A stretch of 64,000 nt of DNA from Bacillus sp. ISL-55 (GCF_018613155.1 NZ_JAGGQU010000013.1:62001-126000); one strand, 5' to 3'; shown: positions 8,254 to 17,794, counted from the stretch's first letter. Program-made: numbers and translations. The notes: generated by a model from the letters alone, not told the origin.

Positions 8254-9189
8254 TTACATTGGCATTCCCTTTTCTTTTTTCCACTTAACTGTCATAGCTG
8301 TGGCCATTTTTGTCCTTGATAAAGAGTATAGGATCAAAGCTGACCAGATAAAGGTGAAGGCAAGCAGGTGGATTGACGAGAATGTTTCGTGATAGACGAA
8401 AACTCCAAGGATGAGTGTTAATGTCGGTGCAATATATTGCAGGATACCAAGTGTCGCGAGCGGAATCCTTTGAGCTCCTTTAGCAAAAAAGAGCAGTGGT
8501 ACTGCCGTAGCCGCTCCTGCCCCTGCCAGCAGCAGCGTAGTCGACAAGGAACCAGCAAACAGGGAGTTCGTTCCCTGGTTCATAAGATAGCCAATGTAGA
8601 TTGCTGAGAGCGGCATGACGACCAATGTTTCGAGCGCAAGCCCGACAGCAGAATCTACCTTGATCAATTTCTTCGCCAATCCGTAAAGACCAAAGGAAAT
8701 TGCGAGTGATAGTGCAATCCACGGAAATTGTCCGTACGAAATCGTCATGATCAATACACCGATTGCTGCGAGCGCAAACGATAAATATTGCAATAAAGTT
8801 AAGCGTTCCTTCAGAAATACCATTCCTAGCAGGACACTTACAAGCGGATTGATATAATAGCCAAGGCTTGCTTCGATCATCTGGTCTGTATTCACAGCCC
8901 ATATATACATGAACCAGTTAATGCTGATTAGCATGGATGCCACAGCAAGGGCGGCTAATTGCTTTTTGTTTTGGGCCAGCCCTCGCATTGTCCCTTTGAA
9001 AAGTCCCCATTTCTTATTAATGACCAGAATAAGGGCGATGAAGAAAAACGACCAGAATACACGATTAGCCAGGATTTCATCAGCATTTACATGATCTAAA
9101 AGCTTCCAATAAACAGGAAGGAATCCCCACAATATATAAGAAAAAGCTGCGTACAGGACACCAGCTTGTTGTTCGGTCCTTTTATTCAT
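8254..9189 (-). CDS. rarD: EamA family transporter RarD
   Basis: Drug/metabolite-type permease of the RarD subfamily, with about ten predicted membrane-spanning segments and two EamA repeats. The N-terminus (Y-A-A-F-S-Y-I-L-W-G-F-L-P-V-Y-W-K) and L-G-Y-Y-I-N-P-L near residue 110 are typical. The substrate is unknown. Length is 311 residues and the start is ATG 9189 behind AGGGGGC. It is not part of the B. subtilis gene order between nadK and mbcS as I remember it, so it may be a local addition. Confidence 0.9.
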   Translation of the reverse strand: MNKRTEQQAGVLYAAFSYILWGFLPVYWKLLDHVNADEILANRVFWSFFFIALILVINKKWGLFKGTMRGLAQNKKQLAALAVASMLISINWFMYIWAVNTDQMIEASLGYYINPLVSVLLGMVFLKERLTLLQYLSFALAAIGVLIMTISYGQFPWIALSLAISFGLYGLAKKLIKVDSAVGLALETLVVMPLSAIYIGYLMNQGTNSLFAGSLSTTLLLAGAGAATAVPLLFFAKGAQRIPLATLGILQYIAPTLTLILGVFVYHETFSSIHLLAFTFIWSALILYSLSRTKMATAMTVKWKKEKGMPM

Positions 9190-9312
9190 CCGAACAGCCC
9201 CCTAATCTTTCTAGACTCGAAATAATATCATTATAAAGGGGAACTCGGCGGGCTGACAATCTTTTTTTATGATCAATAACAGACAATTTGCGCACACTGT
9301 TTAATTCAATAA

Positions 9313-9341
9313 TGAAAAATAACCCTGACCGGGTTATTTTT
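9313..9341 (-). terminator. Terminator of the HesB-like gene
   Basis: Stem aaaaataaccc (9315-9325) with gggttattttt (9331-9341), overlapping the stop codon at 9334-9336. The minus strand ends in a T-rich stretch. Confidence 0.7.
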
Positions 9342-9654
9342 CATTTCGTGGTTTTAACTTGAAGTTATAGCCAAATGTCTCTTCGGCAGAGGATATTTTA
9401 TAGCCGAAACCTGGCTTAAAATCCAAGAATATCTTACTTGGAAGAGATTCCAGCGATTTTTCTGGTACGAAAAAGTTAAAACCGCTTTCTGTAATCACTT
9501 CATCATCTGCCTGCTTTTCTTCAATTTGCAGTTGAATATCCGTTGCGATTGAACAAGTCCCAACAAACTCTGCTAAAATCCTTATTCCTTCATGAACACT
9601 GAATTGGACCTTGTTTAACTCCTCCAATGCAGCCTCTCTGATTTCAATGTTCAT
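9334..9654 (-). CDS. HesB/IscA-like iron-sulfur biogenesis family protein
   Basis: A 106-residue protein with the HesB-like fold pattern: I-R-E-A-A-L-E-E-L at the start, a central L-Q-I-E-E block, then F-F-V-P-E-K-S-L and F-L-D-F-K-P-G-F-G-Y-K-I. Only one cysteine is seen (G-T-C-S near residue 34), and the C-terminal C-x-C of true A-type carriers is absent. It therefore probably is not a standard Fe-S carrier. Several such HesB-like proteins with lost cysteines exist in Bacillus. Start ATG 9654 with AAAGGGTGA. It is a single-gene unit. Confidence 0.72.
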   Translation of the reverse strand: MNIEIREAALEELNKVQFSVHEGIRILAEFVGTCSIATDIQLQIEEKQADDEVITESGFNFFVPEKSLESLPSKIFLDFKPGFGYKISSAEETFGYNFKLKPRNEK

Positions 9655-9751
9655 AAATAATCACCCTTTCTAATTTAAATATACCCAAGTTTTCAACCTC
9701 AACGCATCCACTGCTTTTTGGTATGATCCTCACTGAAATTAAACTAAATAG

Positions 9752-9776
9752 AAAAAGCAGACCCAGCGGCCTGCTT
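9752..9776 (-). terminator. Terminator of mbcS
   Basis: Stem aagcag (9755-9760) with ctgctt (9771-9776), followed on the minus strand by TTTTTC. It is short but well placed after the stop codon at 9789. Confidence 0.55.
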
Positions 9777-9788
9777 CTTGTTAAGAAT

Positions 9789-11369
9789 TTATTTTGCACC
9801 TTCCAATTCCTTTTTCCTTAATTCAATACGGCGGATTTTACCAGATGTTGTTTTTGGCAGTTCTTCAAGGAACTCAATCTTTCTCGGATACTTATATGGA
9901 GCCGTTAATTCCTTCACATGCTGCTGCAGCTCAGCCACAAGGTTTTCCTGTTCAGGGCTTACGCCATCACGCAGGACAACAAATGCTTTGACGATATGGC
10001 CGCGGATTTCGTCCGGTGACGCGACTACCGCACATTCTTTTACATAAGGATGTTTTACTAGTGCGTCCTCAACTTCAAAAGGCCCGATTGTATAACCAGA
10101 GCTGATAATGATATCATCGCCGCGCCCCTCAAACCAGAAGTAGCCTTCTTCATCTTTGCTTGCCTTGTCCCCTGTTACGTAATAATCTCCGCGGAACTGC
10201 ATTGCTGTCCGCTCTGGATCCTTGTAATAGTTTTTGAACAACGCAGGTGTTTCAACATGGACAGCAATGTCCCCAACTTCTCCTGGGGCACAAGGCTCAC
10301 CATTTTCATTGATAATCTCGACCCTGTTTCCAGGCGTTGGCTTGCCCATCGATCCCGGTCTCAATTCCATGCCTTTTGTCACGCCGACAAGCAATGTGTT
10401 TTCTGTCTGTCCATAACCGTCACGCACTTCTACATTGAAATGCTTTTTAAATGTATCAATTACTTCACGATTAAGCGGTTCTCCAGCAGAAACCGCACTG
10501 TGAAGCCCTGGCAGATTAAAATCATTCAAGTTTTCTACCTTCGCCATAAGACGGTATTCTGTTGGTGTGCAGCAAAGGACATTCACATTGTATTTTTGTA
10601 AAAGTGATAAATACTTTTGCGGCTCGAATTTCCCCTGGTAAACAAGGCCGGTTGCTCCGGTTCCCATAACGGATAAAAACGGACTCCAGATCCACTTTTG
10701 CCAGCCCGGACCTGCAGTGGCCCAGACAGTGTCACCGTCCTGGATACCAAGCCAGTTTGCCGCTGCTGTGCGAAGGTGGGCATATGCCCATCCATGTGTA
10801 TGGACGACCCCTTTTGGATTGCCAGTCGTTCCGGAGGTGTAGCTAAGGAATGCCATGTCATCGCGTTCTGTATCAGCCAGCGGAAGGTCGTCCGAAGCAG
10901 ATTTCATTTCGGCATCCAGATGGATCCATCCTTCCTTTTCGTCTCCTATAACGAATTTAGGCAGGTCATTCGCTTCCTCGATCCCATTGAATTCATTGGT
11001 AAAAGGAGCATAGCTGACAATCGCTTTTACGTCGCCATGGTTGATTCGATATTGAAAGTCCTTCGTTCTTAGCATTTCTGAACTTGGAATGACAACTAAC
11101 CCCATTTTCAAGGATGCAATATAAACCTGATAGGCCTCAATCAATCTTGGTACGACGACCAAAACGACATCACCCTGCTCTAAGCCATGTTTCGAGAAAA
11201 CGTTTCCAATCCTATTCGCATTATTCAGTAGTTCACGGTATGTAATCTCTTTTGTGCTGCCTGCTTCATTTTCCCAGATTATTGCTTTTCTTTCCTGATC
11301 CTGAGCGAAACGCTCCATTTCAGATACAAGGTTATACTTTTTCGGTGCAATCAATTGTTCCCTGTTCAT
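9789..11369 (-). CDS. mbcS: Medium/branched-chain acyl-CoA synthetase MbcS
   Basis: AMP-forming acyl-CoA ligase, 526 residues. The P-loop is Y-T-S-G-T-T-G-N-P-K-G near residue 180; G-Y-G-Q-T-E-N near 330, Y-Y-V-T-G-D-K and G-R-G-D-D-I-I near 400-430, and the catalytic lysine in T-T-S-G-K-I-R near 515 are all present. B. subtilis MbcS (YtcI) makes acyl-CoA from branched and medium-chain acids such as isobutyrate, feeding branched-chain fatty acid synthesis. Start ATG 11369 has AGAGGGGG. About 400 bp upstream, beyond a divergent-free AT-rich gap, lies sspA on the same strand. Confidence 0.9.
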   Translation of the reverse strand: MNREQLIAPKKYNLVSEMERFAQDQERKAIIWENEAGSTKEITYRELLNNANRIGNVFSKHGLEQGDVVLVVVPRLIEAYQVYIASLKMGLVVIPSSEMLRTKDFQYRINHGDVKAIVSYAPFTNEFNGIEEANDLPKFVIGDEKEGWIHLDAEMKSASDDLPLADTERDDMAFLSYTSGTTGNPKGVVHTHGWAYAHLRTAAANWLGIQDGDTVWATAGPGWQKWIWSPFLSVMGTGATGLVYQGKFEPQKYLSLLQKYNVNVLCCTPTEYRLMAKVENLNDFNLPGLHSAVSAGEPLNREVIDTFKKHFNVEVRDGYGQTENTLLVGVTKGMELRPGSMGKPTPGNRVEIINENGEPCAPGEVGDIAVHVETPALFKNYYKDPERTAMQFRGDYYVTGDKASKDEEGYFWFEGRGDDIIISSGYTIGPFEVEDALVKHPYVKECAVVASPDEIRGHIVKAFVVLRDGVSPEQENLVAELQQHVKELTAPYKYPRKIEFLEELPKTTSGKIRRIELRKKELEGAK

Positions 11370-11510
11370 ACTCTTCCCCCTCTTAATAATTAGTTAAGGC
11401 AAATTCCGCTTATGTACGTCTTGCCTTCTTATCCCCAATCCCTATTATACAAAATTATTTAAAAATTTAAAATTATAAGATAAAACTTTTTCAATATAAT
11501 AATTCAATGC

Positions 11511-11540
11511 AATAAAAAGAGCGGGGCATCTGCCCCGCTC
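11511..11540 (-). terminator. Terminator of sspA
   Basis: Ten-bp stem gagcggggca (11519-11528) with tgccccgctc (11531-11540), followed on the minus strand by TTTTTATT. Confidence 0.9.
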
Positions 11541-11566
11541 CTTGTAGCCATATTATTAATTTTTAA

Positions 11567-11773
11567 TTAGCGAGAGAATCCGCCACCAAGTTGCTGTTCA
11601 GCCATTTGAACTAAACGCTTAGTGATCTCTCCACCTACAGAACCGTTAGCGCGAGAAGTAGTTTCTCCGCCTAGTTGTACACCAAATTCAGAAGCGATTT
11701 CGTACTTCATTTGGTCAAGAGCTTGTGATACTCCAGGTACTAGAAGTTGATTTGAGCTGTTGTTGTTTGCCAT
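11567..11773 (-). CDS. sspA: Alpha/beta-type small acid-soluble spore protein
   Basis: DNA-binding protein that coats and protects spore DNA. The 68-residue product contains the germination protease cleavage region ([10 protein letters not shown]) and the conserved G-G-E-I-T-K-R-L-V block. ATG 11773 follows AAGGAGGTGA; the frame upstream to 11815 is the untranslated leader. B. subtilis has sspA at the same site, next to thiI. The predicted sigma-G promoter at 11796-11826 fits forespore expression. Confidence 0.95.
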   Translation of the reverse strand: MANNNSSNQLLVPGVSQALDQMKYEIASEFGVQLGGETTSRANGSVGGEITKRLVQMAEQQLGGGFSR

Positions 11774-11795
11774 GTGTTTCACCTCCTTGTGAGTA

Positions 11796-11826
11796 TAGAG
11801 TGTGTAAAAACACATGGCTTAATTCA
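11796..11826 (-). promoter_or_regulatory. Candidate sigma-G promoter of sspA
   Basis: On the minus strand TGAATT (11826-11821) and CACTCTA (11802-11796) are separated by 18 bp. This is close to the forespore sigma-G pattern (TGAATA, about 17-18 bp, CATACTA), with the expected distance to the sspA start. Confidence 0.6.
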
Positions 11827-11864
11827 AATCTTTAATTGGTAATTGTTCACAAATTTATCATAAA

Positions 11865-13073
11865 TTAAAATAGATTATCCATTGAATCATCTTCTCGTTC
11901 TGAAGCAGGTTTTAAAACGATAATCTCCGTTCCTTCAACTGCTTTTTGAACCAATTCCTCGAAGTCGAAGAAGCTTTCAAAGTGTTGAACCTTATCAAGC
12001 TTTGGTTTTGTTTTAGGTGATGCAGGAACAAAAACCGTGCAGCAATCCTCATATGGGCGGATCGATATGTCATGGGTATCGATATCTTGGGCAATATCCA
12101 TGATTTGAAGTTTGTCCATTGTAATCAAAGGTCTGATGATTGGTGTAGAAGTCACATCATTGATCGCATACATACTTTCAAGTGTCTGGCTCGCTACCTG
12201 CCCTAGACTTTCACCTGTGATGATTGCAAGTCCGCCCTGTTTTTCCCTGATGGCGTCCGTTATACGGAGCATCATTCTTCTTGTCGTTGTCATCGTATAG
12301 TTTTCAGGTATTTGCTTGTGAATGGCCTGCTGGATTTCCGTGAATGGCACAATGTGAAGTGCGAAATGGCCATTTACCTCTGCCAATTTTTCCGAAAGAT
12401 CGAGAACCTTTTGTTTTGCTCGCTCACTTGTAAATGGAGGACTGAAAAAATGGATGCCTTCAACCTCGAGACCTCTCTTCATTGAAAGGTAACCTGCTAC
12501 TGGACTGTCAATTCCCCCGGAAAGCATCAGCATTCCTTTGCCCGCAGAGGCAGCAGGGAGTCCGCCAGCACCTTTTATCGTTTCTGCTGAAATATAGGCG
12601 GCTTCTTTCCTGATTTCAATCTGAAGATTTATATCAGGTTTGCGGACGTCTACTTTCAAGTCATCAACATTCCTTAAGATGTGGCCGCCGAATTCTGAAT
12701 TGATTCCGTTTGTATCCAATTCAAATGTCTTGTCCGAACGTTTGGCAGTGATTTTAAAAGTCTGGCCATGCTTATAAATCTTCCTGAAAAGTTCTAGTGC
12801 AGCATCTTTCATTTTATCGAGATCTTTTTCAACTTTTACAGCCGGACTGAAGGATTGAATCCCGAATATTTCTTTCAGCTTCTCTCCCACTCCGTCGCTA
12901 TCCTCACCATTAAGAAGGATGAACATTCGGTCGCGTTCTGCCTTTATCGCTACATTCGGATAGTTGTATAAAGCTCTTTTAATATTTTTTCTCAGTCGAT
13001 CAATGAATTTATTCCTGTTTCTTCCTTTTGTCGATATTTCTCCATACCGAACCAAAATACGGTCATACATCAT
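11865..13073 (-). CDS. thiI: tRNA 4-thiouridine sulfurtransferase ThiI
   Basis: Installs 4-thiouridine at position 8 of tRNA. The 402-residue protein has an N-terminal ferredoxin-like region, a THUMP domain (residues about 60-165) and a PP-loop ATPase starting with L-S-G-G-I-D-S-P-V-A near 185. There is no rhodanese domain, which is normal for Bacillus ThiI; sulfur is passed directly from the desulfurase NifZ. The ATG at 13073 overlaps the nifZ stop (ATGA), indicating translational coupling. Starting here aligns with the B. subtilis N-terminus. Confidence 0.96.
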   Translation of the reverse strand: MMYDRILVRYGEISTKGRNRNKFIDRLRKNIKRALYNYPNVAIKAERDRMFILLNGEDSDGVGEKLKEIFGIQSFSPAVKVEKDLDKMKDAALELFRKIYKHGQTFKITAKRSDKTFELDTNGINSEFGGHILRNVDDLKVDVRKPDINLQIEIRKEAAYISAETIKGAGGLPAASAGKGMLMLSGGIDSPVAGYLSMKRGLEVEGIHFFSPPFTSERAKQKVLDLSEKLAEVNGHFALHIVPFTEIQQAIHKQIPENYTMTTTRRMMLRITDAIREKQGGLAIITGESLGQVASQTLESMYAINDVTSTPIIRPLITMDKLQIMDIAQDIDTHDISIRPYEDCCTVFVPASPKTKPKLDKVQHFESFFDFEELVQKAVEGTEIIVLKPASEREDDSMDNLF

Positions 13074-14215
13074 TTTTTTACTACCTCGCTTAAATGTTTT
13101 ACTGTTTCAGCAATTGCCTTTGTTGCTATTTCCGCTTCTTCTGCTGTATTGCTGTATGTCAGGCTGACTCTGATCGCGCTTTCTGCTTCCTCTTGTGGCA
13201 CTCCCATTGCCAGCAAAGTCTTGCTTGCAGCTTTCTTTTTGGAGGAGCAGGCGCTTGTAGTTGATACATAGATATTTCTTTCTTCCAGTGCATGTACAAT
13301 TGTTTCTGCCTTCAACCCCTTGATTGAAAAGTTCAAGATGTGGGGGGCACGATTCTCCATTGGCGTGTGAATGGTAATTTCCTTGATTTGGCTGATACCG
13401 CTTCTTAATCTTTCCATCGCTTCTTCCATTTGATTCAGCTTTTCTTTACTCTGTTCAAATGTCATTCTCAGAGCCTTTGCCATTGCAACCACGCCTGCTA
13501 CATTTTCCGTTCCGCTTCGCTGCTTCCATTCTTGATTTCCGCCGGAGAATAATGAAGACAAATGAACGCCTTCTTTTATAAACAATGCACCTGTCCCTTT
13601 CAATCCATGGAATTTATGCCCCGATATGGTAGACAAATGGATTCCGGCTTCATAAAAGTTCAATGACACCTTTCCAACTCCCTGAACGAAATCAACATGG
13701 AAAAACGCTTTTGGATACTTTTTAAGCATGGTGCCAATTTCCTTTATAGGCTGAATCGTGCCAATTTCATTATTGACATGGATTACAGACACCAGGATGG
13801 TATCATCTCGCATTTCATTCTGAATTGATTCCGCGCTGATAAAGCCGTTCCTATCTGGTTTTACATATGTTATATCATAGCCGAGCGATTCAAGCTGTAC
13901 CATGGCATTGTGGATGGATGCGTGTTCAATGCTTGTGGTTATGATATGCCTGCCTCTTTCCCGGTGGGCCATCGCGATTCCTTTAACCGCAAGATTATTG
14001 CTTTCCGTTCCTCCGGATGTGAACAGGATTTCCGTTTCTTTTACATTCAGCAGCTTGCCAACCTGAGAACGTGCCTGCTGAAGCAGCCTCTCTGCCTGCC
14101 CGCCGATTTTATGAAGTGATGAAGGATTTCCGAAAAAATCCTCTGAAACTGTTACAAATGAATCCAATACTTCCTTATAGGGTTTAGTTGTTGCGCTGTT
14201 GTCTAAGTAAATCAC
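13070..14215 (-). CDS. nifZ: Cysteine desulfurase NifZ
   Basis: PLP-dependent enzyme that takes sulfur from cysteine and hands it to ThiI. The 381-residue protein has the PLP lysine in S-G-H-K-F-H-G near residue 200 and the catalytic cysteine in T-T-S-A-C-S-S near 325; the Cys is within the short flexible loop typical of class II/NifS-IscS proteins. Start is GTG 14215 with AAGGGGGG 6 nt upstream. It is the first gene of a two-gene unit with thiI and overlaps it by 4 bp, as in B. subtilis (nifZ, also yrvO-like). Confidence 0.94.
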   Translation of the reverse strand: MIYLDNSATTKPYKEVLDSFVTVSEDFFGNPSSLHKIGGQAERLLQQARSQVGKLLNVKETEILFTSGGTESNNLAVKGIAMAHRERGRHIITTSIEHASIHNAMVQLESLGYDITYVKPDRNGFISAESIQNEMRDDTILVSVIHVNNEIGTIQPIKEIGTMLKKYPKAFFHVDFVQGVGKVSLNFYEAGIHLSTISGHKFHGLKGTGALFIKEGVHLSSLFSGGNQEWKQRSGTENVAGVVAMAKALRMTFEQSKEKLNQMEEAMERLRSGISQIKEITIHTPMENRAPHILNFSIKGLKAETIVHALEERNIYVSTTSACSSKKKAASKTLLAMGVPQEEAESAIRVSLTYSNTAEEAEIATKAIAETVKHLSEVVKK

Positions 14216-14321
14216 CTTATCCCCCCTTGTTTCAATACGTTTTTGCTAACTAGAAATCTTATCATATGAAGTAATTAATGAAAAATAATCGAAATTGACA
14301 TTATATAGTATGCCCGGAAGA

Positions 14322-14362
14322 TCGAAAAGCGCAAGTGCCCGGGTCAGCCCCAACAAGTACTG
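14322..14362 (+). repeat. Partial copy of dispersed repeat family A
   Basis: A fragment beginning gaaaagcgcaagtgcc and continuing gggtcagccccaacaagtac matches the left half of the repeat at 508, with several substitutions. It lies between nifZ and the ezrA terminator. Confidence 0.7.
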
Positions 14363-14368
14363 CCCGCA

Positions 14369-14396
14369 TAAAAACAGGTCTCCATGACGGAGACCT
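14369..14396 (-). terminator. Terminator of ezrA
   Basis: Stem aggtctcc (14376-14383) with ggagacct (14389-14396), followed on the minus strand by GTTTTTATG. Confidence 0.8.
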
Positions 14397-14406
14397 ACGT
14401 TTTTGA

Positions 14407-16098
14407 TCACTCTTTTTCAGCTATCATTTGCTCGATTCTCTTCAGGGCACCAGGTTCTACTTCTTCAATTGAAGTAGCCGCCTGTTCAAGCGCATCGCGA
14501 TAATCGTAATTTCGGAAATACTCTTCTGCTTCCCGAAGTCCCCGGTCAACCGAAGGATATCGGCTGCGGTACCTGTTGCCATATTGAATGACTCGCTCAG
14601 CCAGCATGACTGTCTCGACGATTTCTTCAGTCGATGCTTCAAGCTTTTCAACCGTCAGTACAGCAATTTCTAAATACTGTTGGACAACAGGAATATCCAG
14701 CGGCTTCTCCTCAAGCTTATCATTTACTTGTTTAATGCTTTCATTGGCATCTTCAAGAAGGTATTTGTATTCCTGTGACAAACCAGGCATATTGCTTTTG
14801 GAGACGATCCGGATCAGTTCTGAAATCTTTTTCGACAGATCCCATACTTTATCCCTCGCCGCCATTTCATCCTTCCTTAGAGCGCTCAACTTTTGCACCA
14901 ATACTTTTTGCTCTTCAACAAGCACATCAAGCTGCTGCTTCGCTTCTTCAAGCTCCACCTTTATCAGGCTTTGCGCTGTGTCGTTTTCAGTGATTCTGTG
15001 ATCGATTAACTCAAAGCGCTTAAGCAGGCCTTTGAGCTGTTGTTCTACATTCGTTTGTGCCGACAACTCTTTATCATTCAGGTGATAGCTCTCCTGGATA
15101 TGCTTTGTCTCTTCTTTCAGCGTCTTGCTTTCTGTTATTGCTTTTACGAGGGTTTCTTTTGCCTCGTGTTCTGTCTTCGTAATGTATTGTTTAGCCAGGA
15201 CCTCAGCTTCCAGGAGATCGAATAGCTTCTCAACACGTTCCTTTAACCCTTGAATGCCCTGTTCAGCGATTTCAACATCGCCCTTTTCCAGGGAGGTCCG
15301 ATAATCAGTCAATTCCTTTCCGATTTCCTCAACCTCTTTTTCTGCGTCCAGATGGTCAAGCACATATCCCTGTGCAGCCATCTCCCTGACTCCGTCCTTC
15401 AGGTCGCTGACTTGGGCAGGAATGACCGACTGGCAATCATGCAGCAGCGCTGGGATGGATTCCATCTTGCTCGATACCTGTTCAAGCAGGGCCTGGATGG
15501 ACAACACAGTTTCCCTTGCTTCAAGGTAATTGCCATTATCCGTTTTCTCATCAAAATCGATGAATTTTGCCTGAATGTTTTCAAGCATCGCTTCGAGACT
15601 GGCCTCTGCGCTTCCGAAACTGTGGCGGTGTGACAGAAGGTTTTTCTTATTATCCCTGTATTGCTCCTTCAGGCCATCGATTTCTTCACGGTTTTTCTCT
15701 TCGCTTCCGACAAGTTCATTCAACTCACCGAGGATTTTTTTAATCTTATCCTCTGTTTCCGTAAGCTTGCGGTCAATGACTTCAAGAGCTTCCTTCGCCT
15801 TTTTGAACCTGTATTTGTCAATGTACTCCTCCGCATCGAACAAATAGTCTTCGATGCCTGGCAGCTTGGACGTTACAAGTTCATCCCATTCCTGGCGCCA
15901 GCGCTCGAAAAGCTCCTCAGTCTGGCCTGTCATGTTCAGCTGTTTTACCTTTGACATTTCATCAAGTACCGGCCGGTTCATGATATCGATTTTCCATGAC
16001 TCATACCGGTCGACCTCACTGTAATACTTCCGTTTCATAAAATATCCGATTAAAAAAAGAATTATTAATAAAGCAATCCCGCCAATTATGTATTCCAT
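14407..16098 (-). CDS. ezrA: Septation ring formation regulator EzrA
   Basis: Membrane-anchored negative regulator of FtsZ ring assembly that also takes part in cell division and PBP1 shuttling. The 563-residue protein (B. subtilis 562) has one N-terminal transmembrane segment (residues about 4-19, I-G-G-I-A-L-L-I-I-L-F-L-I-G) followed by a long spectrin-like helical region, Glu/Lys/Leu-rich throughout. The start ATG 16098 has AGGGGGAT. It is transcribed divergently from hisJ, the B. subtilis order. Confidence 0.96.
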   Translation of the reverse strand: MEYIIGGIALLIILFLIGYFMKRKYYSEVDRYESWKIDIMNRPVLDEMSKVKQLNMTGQTEELFERWRQEWDELVTSKLPGIEDYLFDAEEYIDKYRFKKAKEALEVIDRKLTETEDKIKKILGELNELVGSEEKNREEIDGLKEQYRDNKKNLLSHRHSFGSAEASLEAMLENIQAKFIDFDEKTDNGNYLEARETVLSIQALLEQVSSKMESIPALLHDCQSVIPAQVSDLKDGVREMAAQGYVLDHLDAEKEVEEIGKELTDYRTSLEKGDVEIAEQGIQGLKERVEKLFDLLEAEVLAKQYITKTEHEAKETLVKAITESKTLKEETKHIQESYHLNDKELSAQTNVEQQLKGLLKRFELIDHRITENDTAQSLIKVELEEAKQQLDVLVEEQKVLVQKLSALRKDEMAARDKVWDLSKKISELIRIVSKSNMPGLSQEYKYLLEDANESIKQVNDKLEEKPLDIPVVQQYLEIAVLTVEKLEASTEEIVETVMLAERVIQYGNRYRSRYPSVDRGLREAEEYFRNYDYRDALEQAATSIEEVEPGALKRIEQMIAEKE

Positions 16099-16301
16099 TG
16101 TTATCCCCCTGGCCTCACAAATTCCAAGTTCAGAATCCTTCTATATAAAATGAATTTATAAATGCGTGTATAATGTATTTATATTACCATGTAAACGACA
16201 ATTTTTGACTATTAAATTCATATTTTTTGTTGAAATTATTCGAATTAAGCCGATTCAACTTAATATCAGGCATAATCTATTACTTCAGGAGGACTGAAAT
16301 C

Positions 16302-17102
16302 ATGAAAGATGGGCACGTACATACATCTTTTTGCCCGCATGGCACTAAAGATTCTATAGATGATTACATTGAGAGAGCGCTGAAGCTCGGCTATACAGAA
16401 ATCACGTTCGCTGAGCACGCCCCTTTGCCGGAAGGATTCCTGGATCCTACACCATTGAAGGATAGCGCAATGCGTTATGAGGATTTGGAGCCTTATTTTC
16501 AAACTCTGGAAGAAGCGAAGCTTAAGTACCGCGGGAAAATTAAGATCAACACTGGATTTGAGATTGATTACATCGAAGGATACGAACTTCAGACTGCCAA
16601 TTTCCTCAACGAGTTCGGTCCTCGTCTCGATGATGCCGTTCTATCCGTTCATTTTTTGAAAAACCTTTCAGGAAAATATGATTGTCTTGATTACAGTCCG
16701 GACAACTTTGGAGAAATGGTGAAGGTATATGGGGCGGCGGAAACGATCCATCGCCATTACTATCAAACTGTATTGAAATCCATTCTTGCTGACCTGGGTC
16801 CATATAAGCCAAAAAGAATCGGGCATATTACCCTTGCGAATAAATTCCGCTTAAAATACCCTATCGCGAAGGATTGTACTGATGAGATCACTGAAATACT
16901 GGAGAATGTTTCGAAGCATGGGTATGAGCTGGATTATAACGGCGCCGGTACAGCAAAACCATTATGCCGCGAGCCCTATCCACCAGAATGGGTAATAAGC
17001 GCAGCTCAAAAACGTGGAATCAGACTCGTTTACGGATCAGATGCACACCAGGCGAAAGAGCTTGGACAGGGGCTGGATAGAATGCATGTAAAACCTTTAT
17101 GA
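16302..17102 (+). CDS. hisJ: Histidinol-phosphatase HisJ
   Basis: PHP-family phosphatase of histidine biosynthesis (histidinol phosphate to histidinol). The 266-residue protein begins M-K-D-G-H-V-H-T-S-F-C, the metal-binding PHP motif. Other conserved elements are F-A-E-H-A-P near residue 45, E-I-D-Y-I near 85, H-F-L near 110, and G-S-D-A-H near the end. ATG 16302 has AGGAGG 8 nt upstream; a longer frame from 16227 is not supported. It lies apart from any his operon, as in B. subtilis. Confidence 0.94.
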   Translation: MKDGHVHTSFCPHGTKDSIDDYIERALKLGYTEITFAEHAPLPEGFLDPTPLKDSAMRYEDLEPYFQTLEEAKLKYRGKIKINTGFEIDYIEGYELQTANFLNEFGPRLDDAVLSVHFLKNLSGKYDCLDYSPDNFGEMVKVYGAAETIHRHYYQTVLKSILADLGPYKPKRIGHITLANKFRLKYPIAKDCTDEITEILENVSKHGYELDYNGAGTAKPLCREPYPPEWVISAAQKRGIRLVYGSDAHQAKELGQGLDRMHVKPL

Positions 17103-17126
17103 TTTAACCGCTCCCTACCCACACAT

Positions 17127-17160
17127 AAAATAAGGAAACCGGCAGCTTTACCGGTTTCCT
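17127..17160 (-). terminator. Terminator between hisJ and refZ
   Basis: Stem aggaaaccgg (17133-17142) with ccggtttcct (17151-17160). The minus strand ends in TTATTTTAT, so it mainly serves refZ; hisJ on the plus strand has no T-run. Confidence 0.8.
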
Positions 17161-17794
17161 AAATATTGATCAACATTTTCTCCTGCACTTTATGATCTTT
17201 ACAAAGTGTTCCTTTGATCCATTGTGAAATCTCATGGCTGAGCATATCGGCAAAGTATTTTTCATGAGGCTGCACATGGAGAACCTCGGTCACATAATGG
17301 GTATTCAAAAACGGCATCGACAGCAGCCCTTTTAATTGTAAAATGCTGAATTGGATGGAATGCTTTTTAAATTCACCGTTCCCCATTCCAGTTTCAAGCA
17401 CCTTTTTAAACATATAGCGTTCTTTCACATGATAGGTGGACATAATTTCCCTGACCACCTGCGAGTCCATTGTCATCTCTCTTAAAATAAACCTTGTCAA
17501 TTGACTGTTTTGGCACTGGTATCTCAATACATTATCAACCATCGCGTTCAGGCATAGTTCCGCACCGTATTCCAGCAATGAAAAGCCTTTTTCCAATTCT
17601 TCCATATAGCTTTCGAAGAAAACGGTAAAACAATTTTCGAGGAGTCCATTTTTATTCCGGAAGTAGTATGAGATATTCGCTGCATTTACGTCTGCCCTTG
17701 CCGCAATATCCCTTACAGATGTCCCATTGAACCCCTTCGTATTGAATAAGTAGATGGCCGCATCCATAATCGCAGCTTTTGAATTTTTTCTCAT
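17159..17794 (-). CDS. refZ: TetR-family forespore capture protein RefZ
   Basis: DNA-binding protein that in B. subtilis positions the chromosome and FtsZ during sporulation by binding palindromic motifs near the origin. The 211-residue product has a TetR helix-turn-helix (K-G-F-N-G-T-S-V-R-D-I-A and S-Y-Y-F-R-N-K, residues about 18-52) and a helical ligand-type domain. Length and neighbours (hisJ, ytsP) match yttP/refZ. ATG 17794 has GAGGGGTGG 4 nt upstream; the frame extends to 17818 with another in-frame start. I cannot tell a RefZ binding motif with confidence. Confidence 0.88.
   Translation of the reverse strand: MRKNSKAAIMDAAIYLFNTKGFNGTSVRDIAARADVNAANISYYFRNKNGLLENCFTVFFESYMEELEKGFSLLEYGAELCLNAMVDNVLRYQCQNSQLTRFILREMTMDSQVVREIMSTYHVKERYMFKKVLETGMGNGEFKKHSIQFSILQLKGLLSMPFLNTHYVTEVLHVQPHEKYFADMLSHEISQWIKGTLCKDHKVQEKMLINI

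Noticed and set aside
11865-13073. ThiI truncated for lack of a rhodanese domain
   Set aside because: Bacillus ThiI normally ends after the PP-loop domain; the length is typical.
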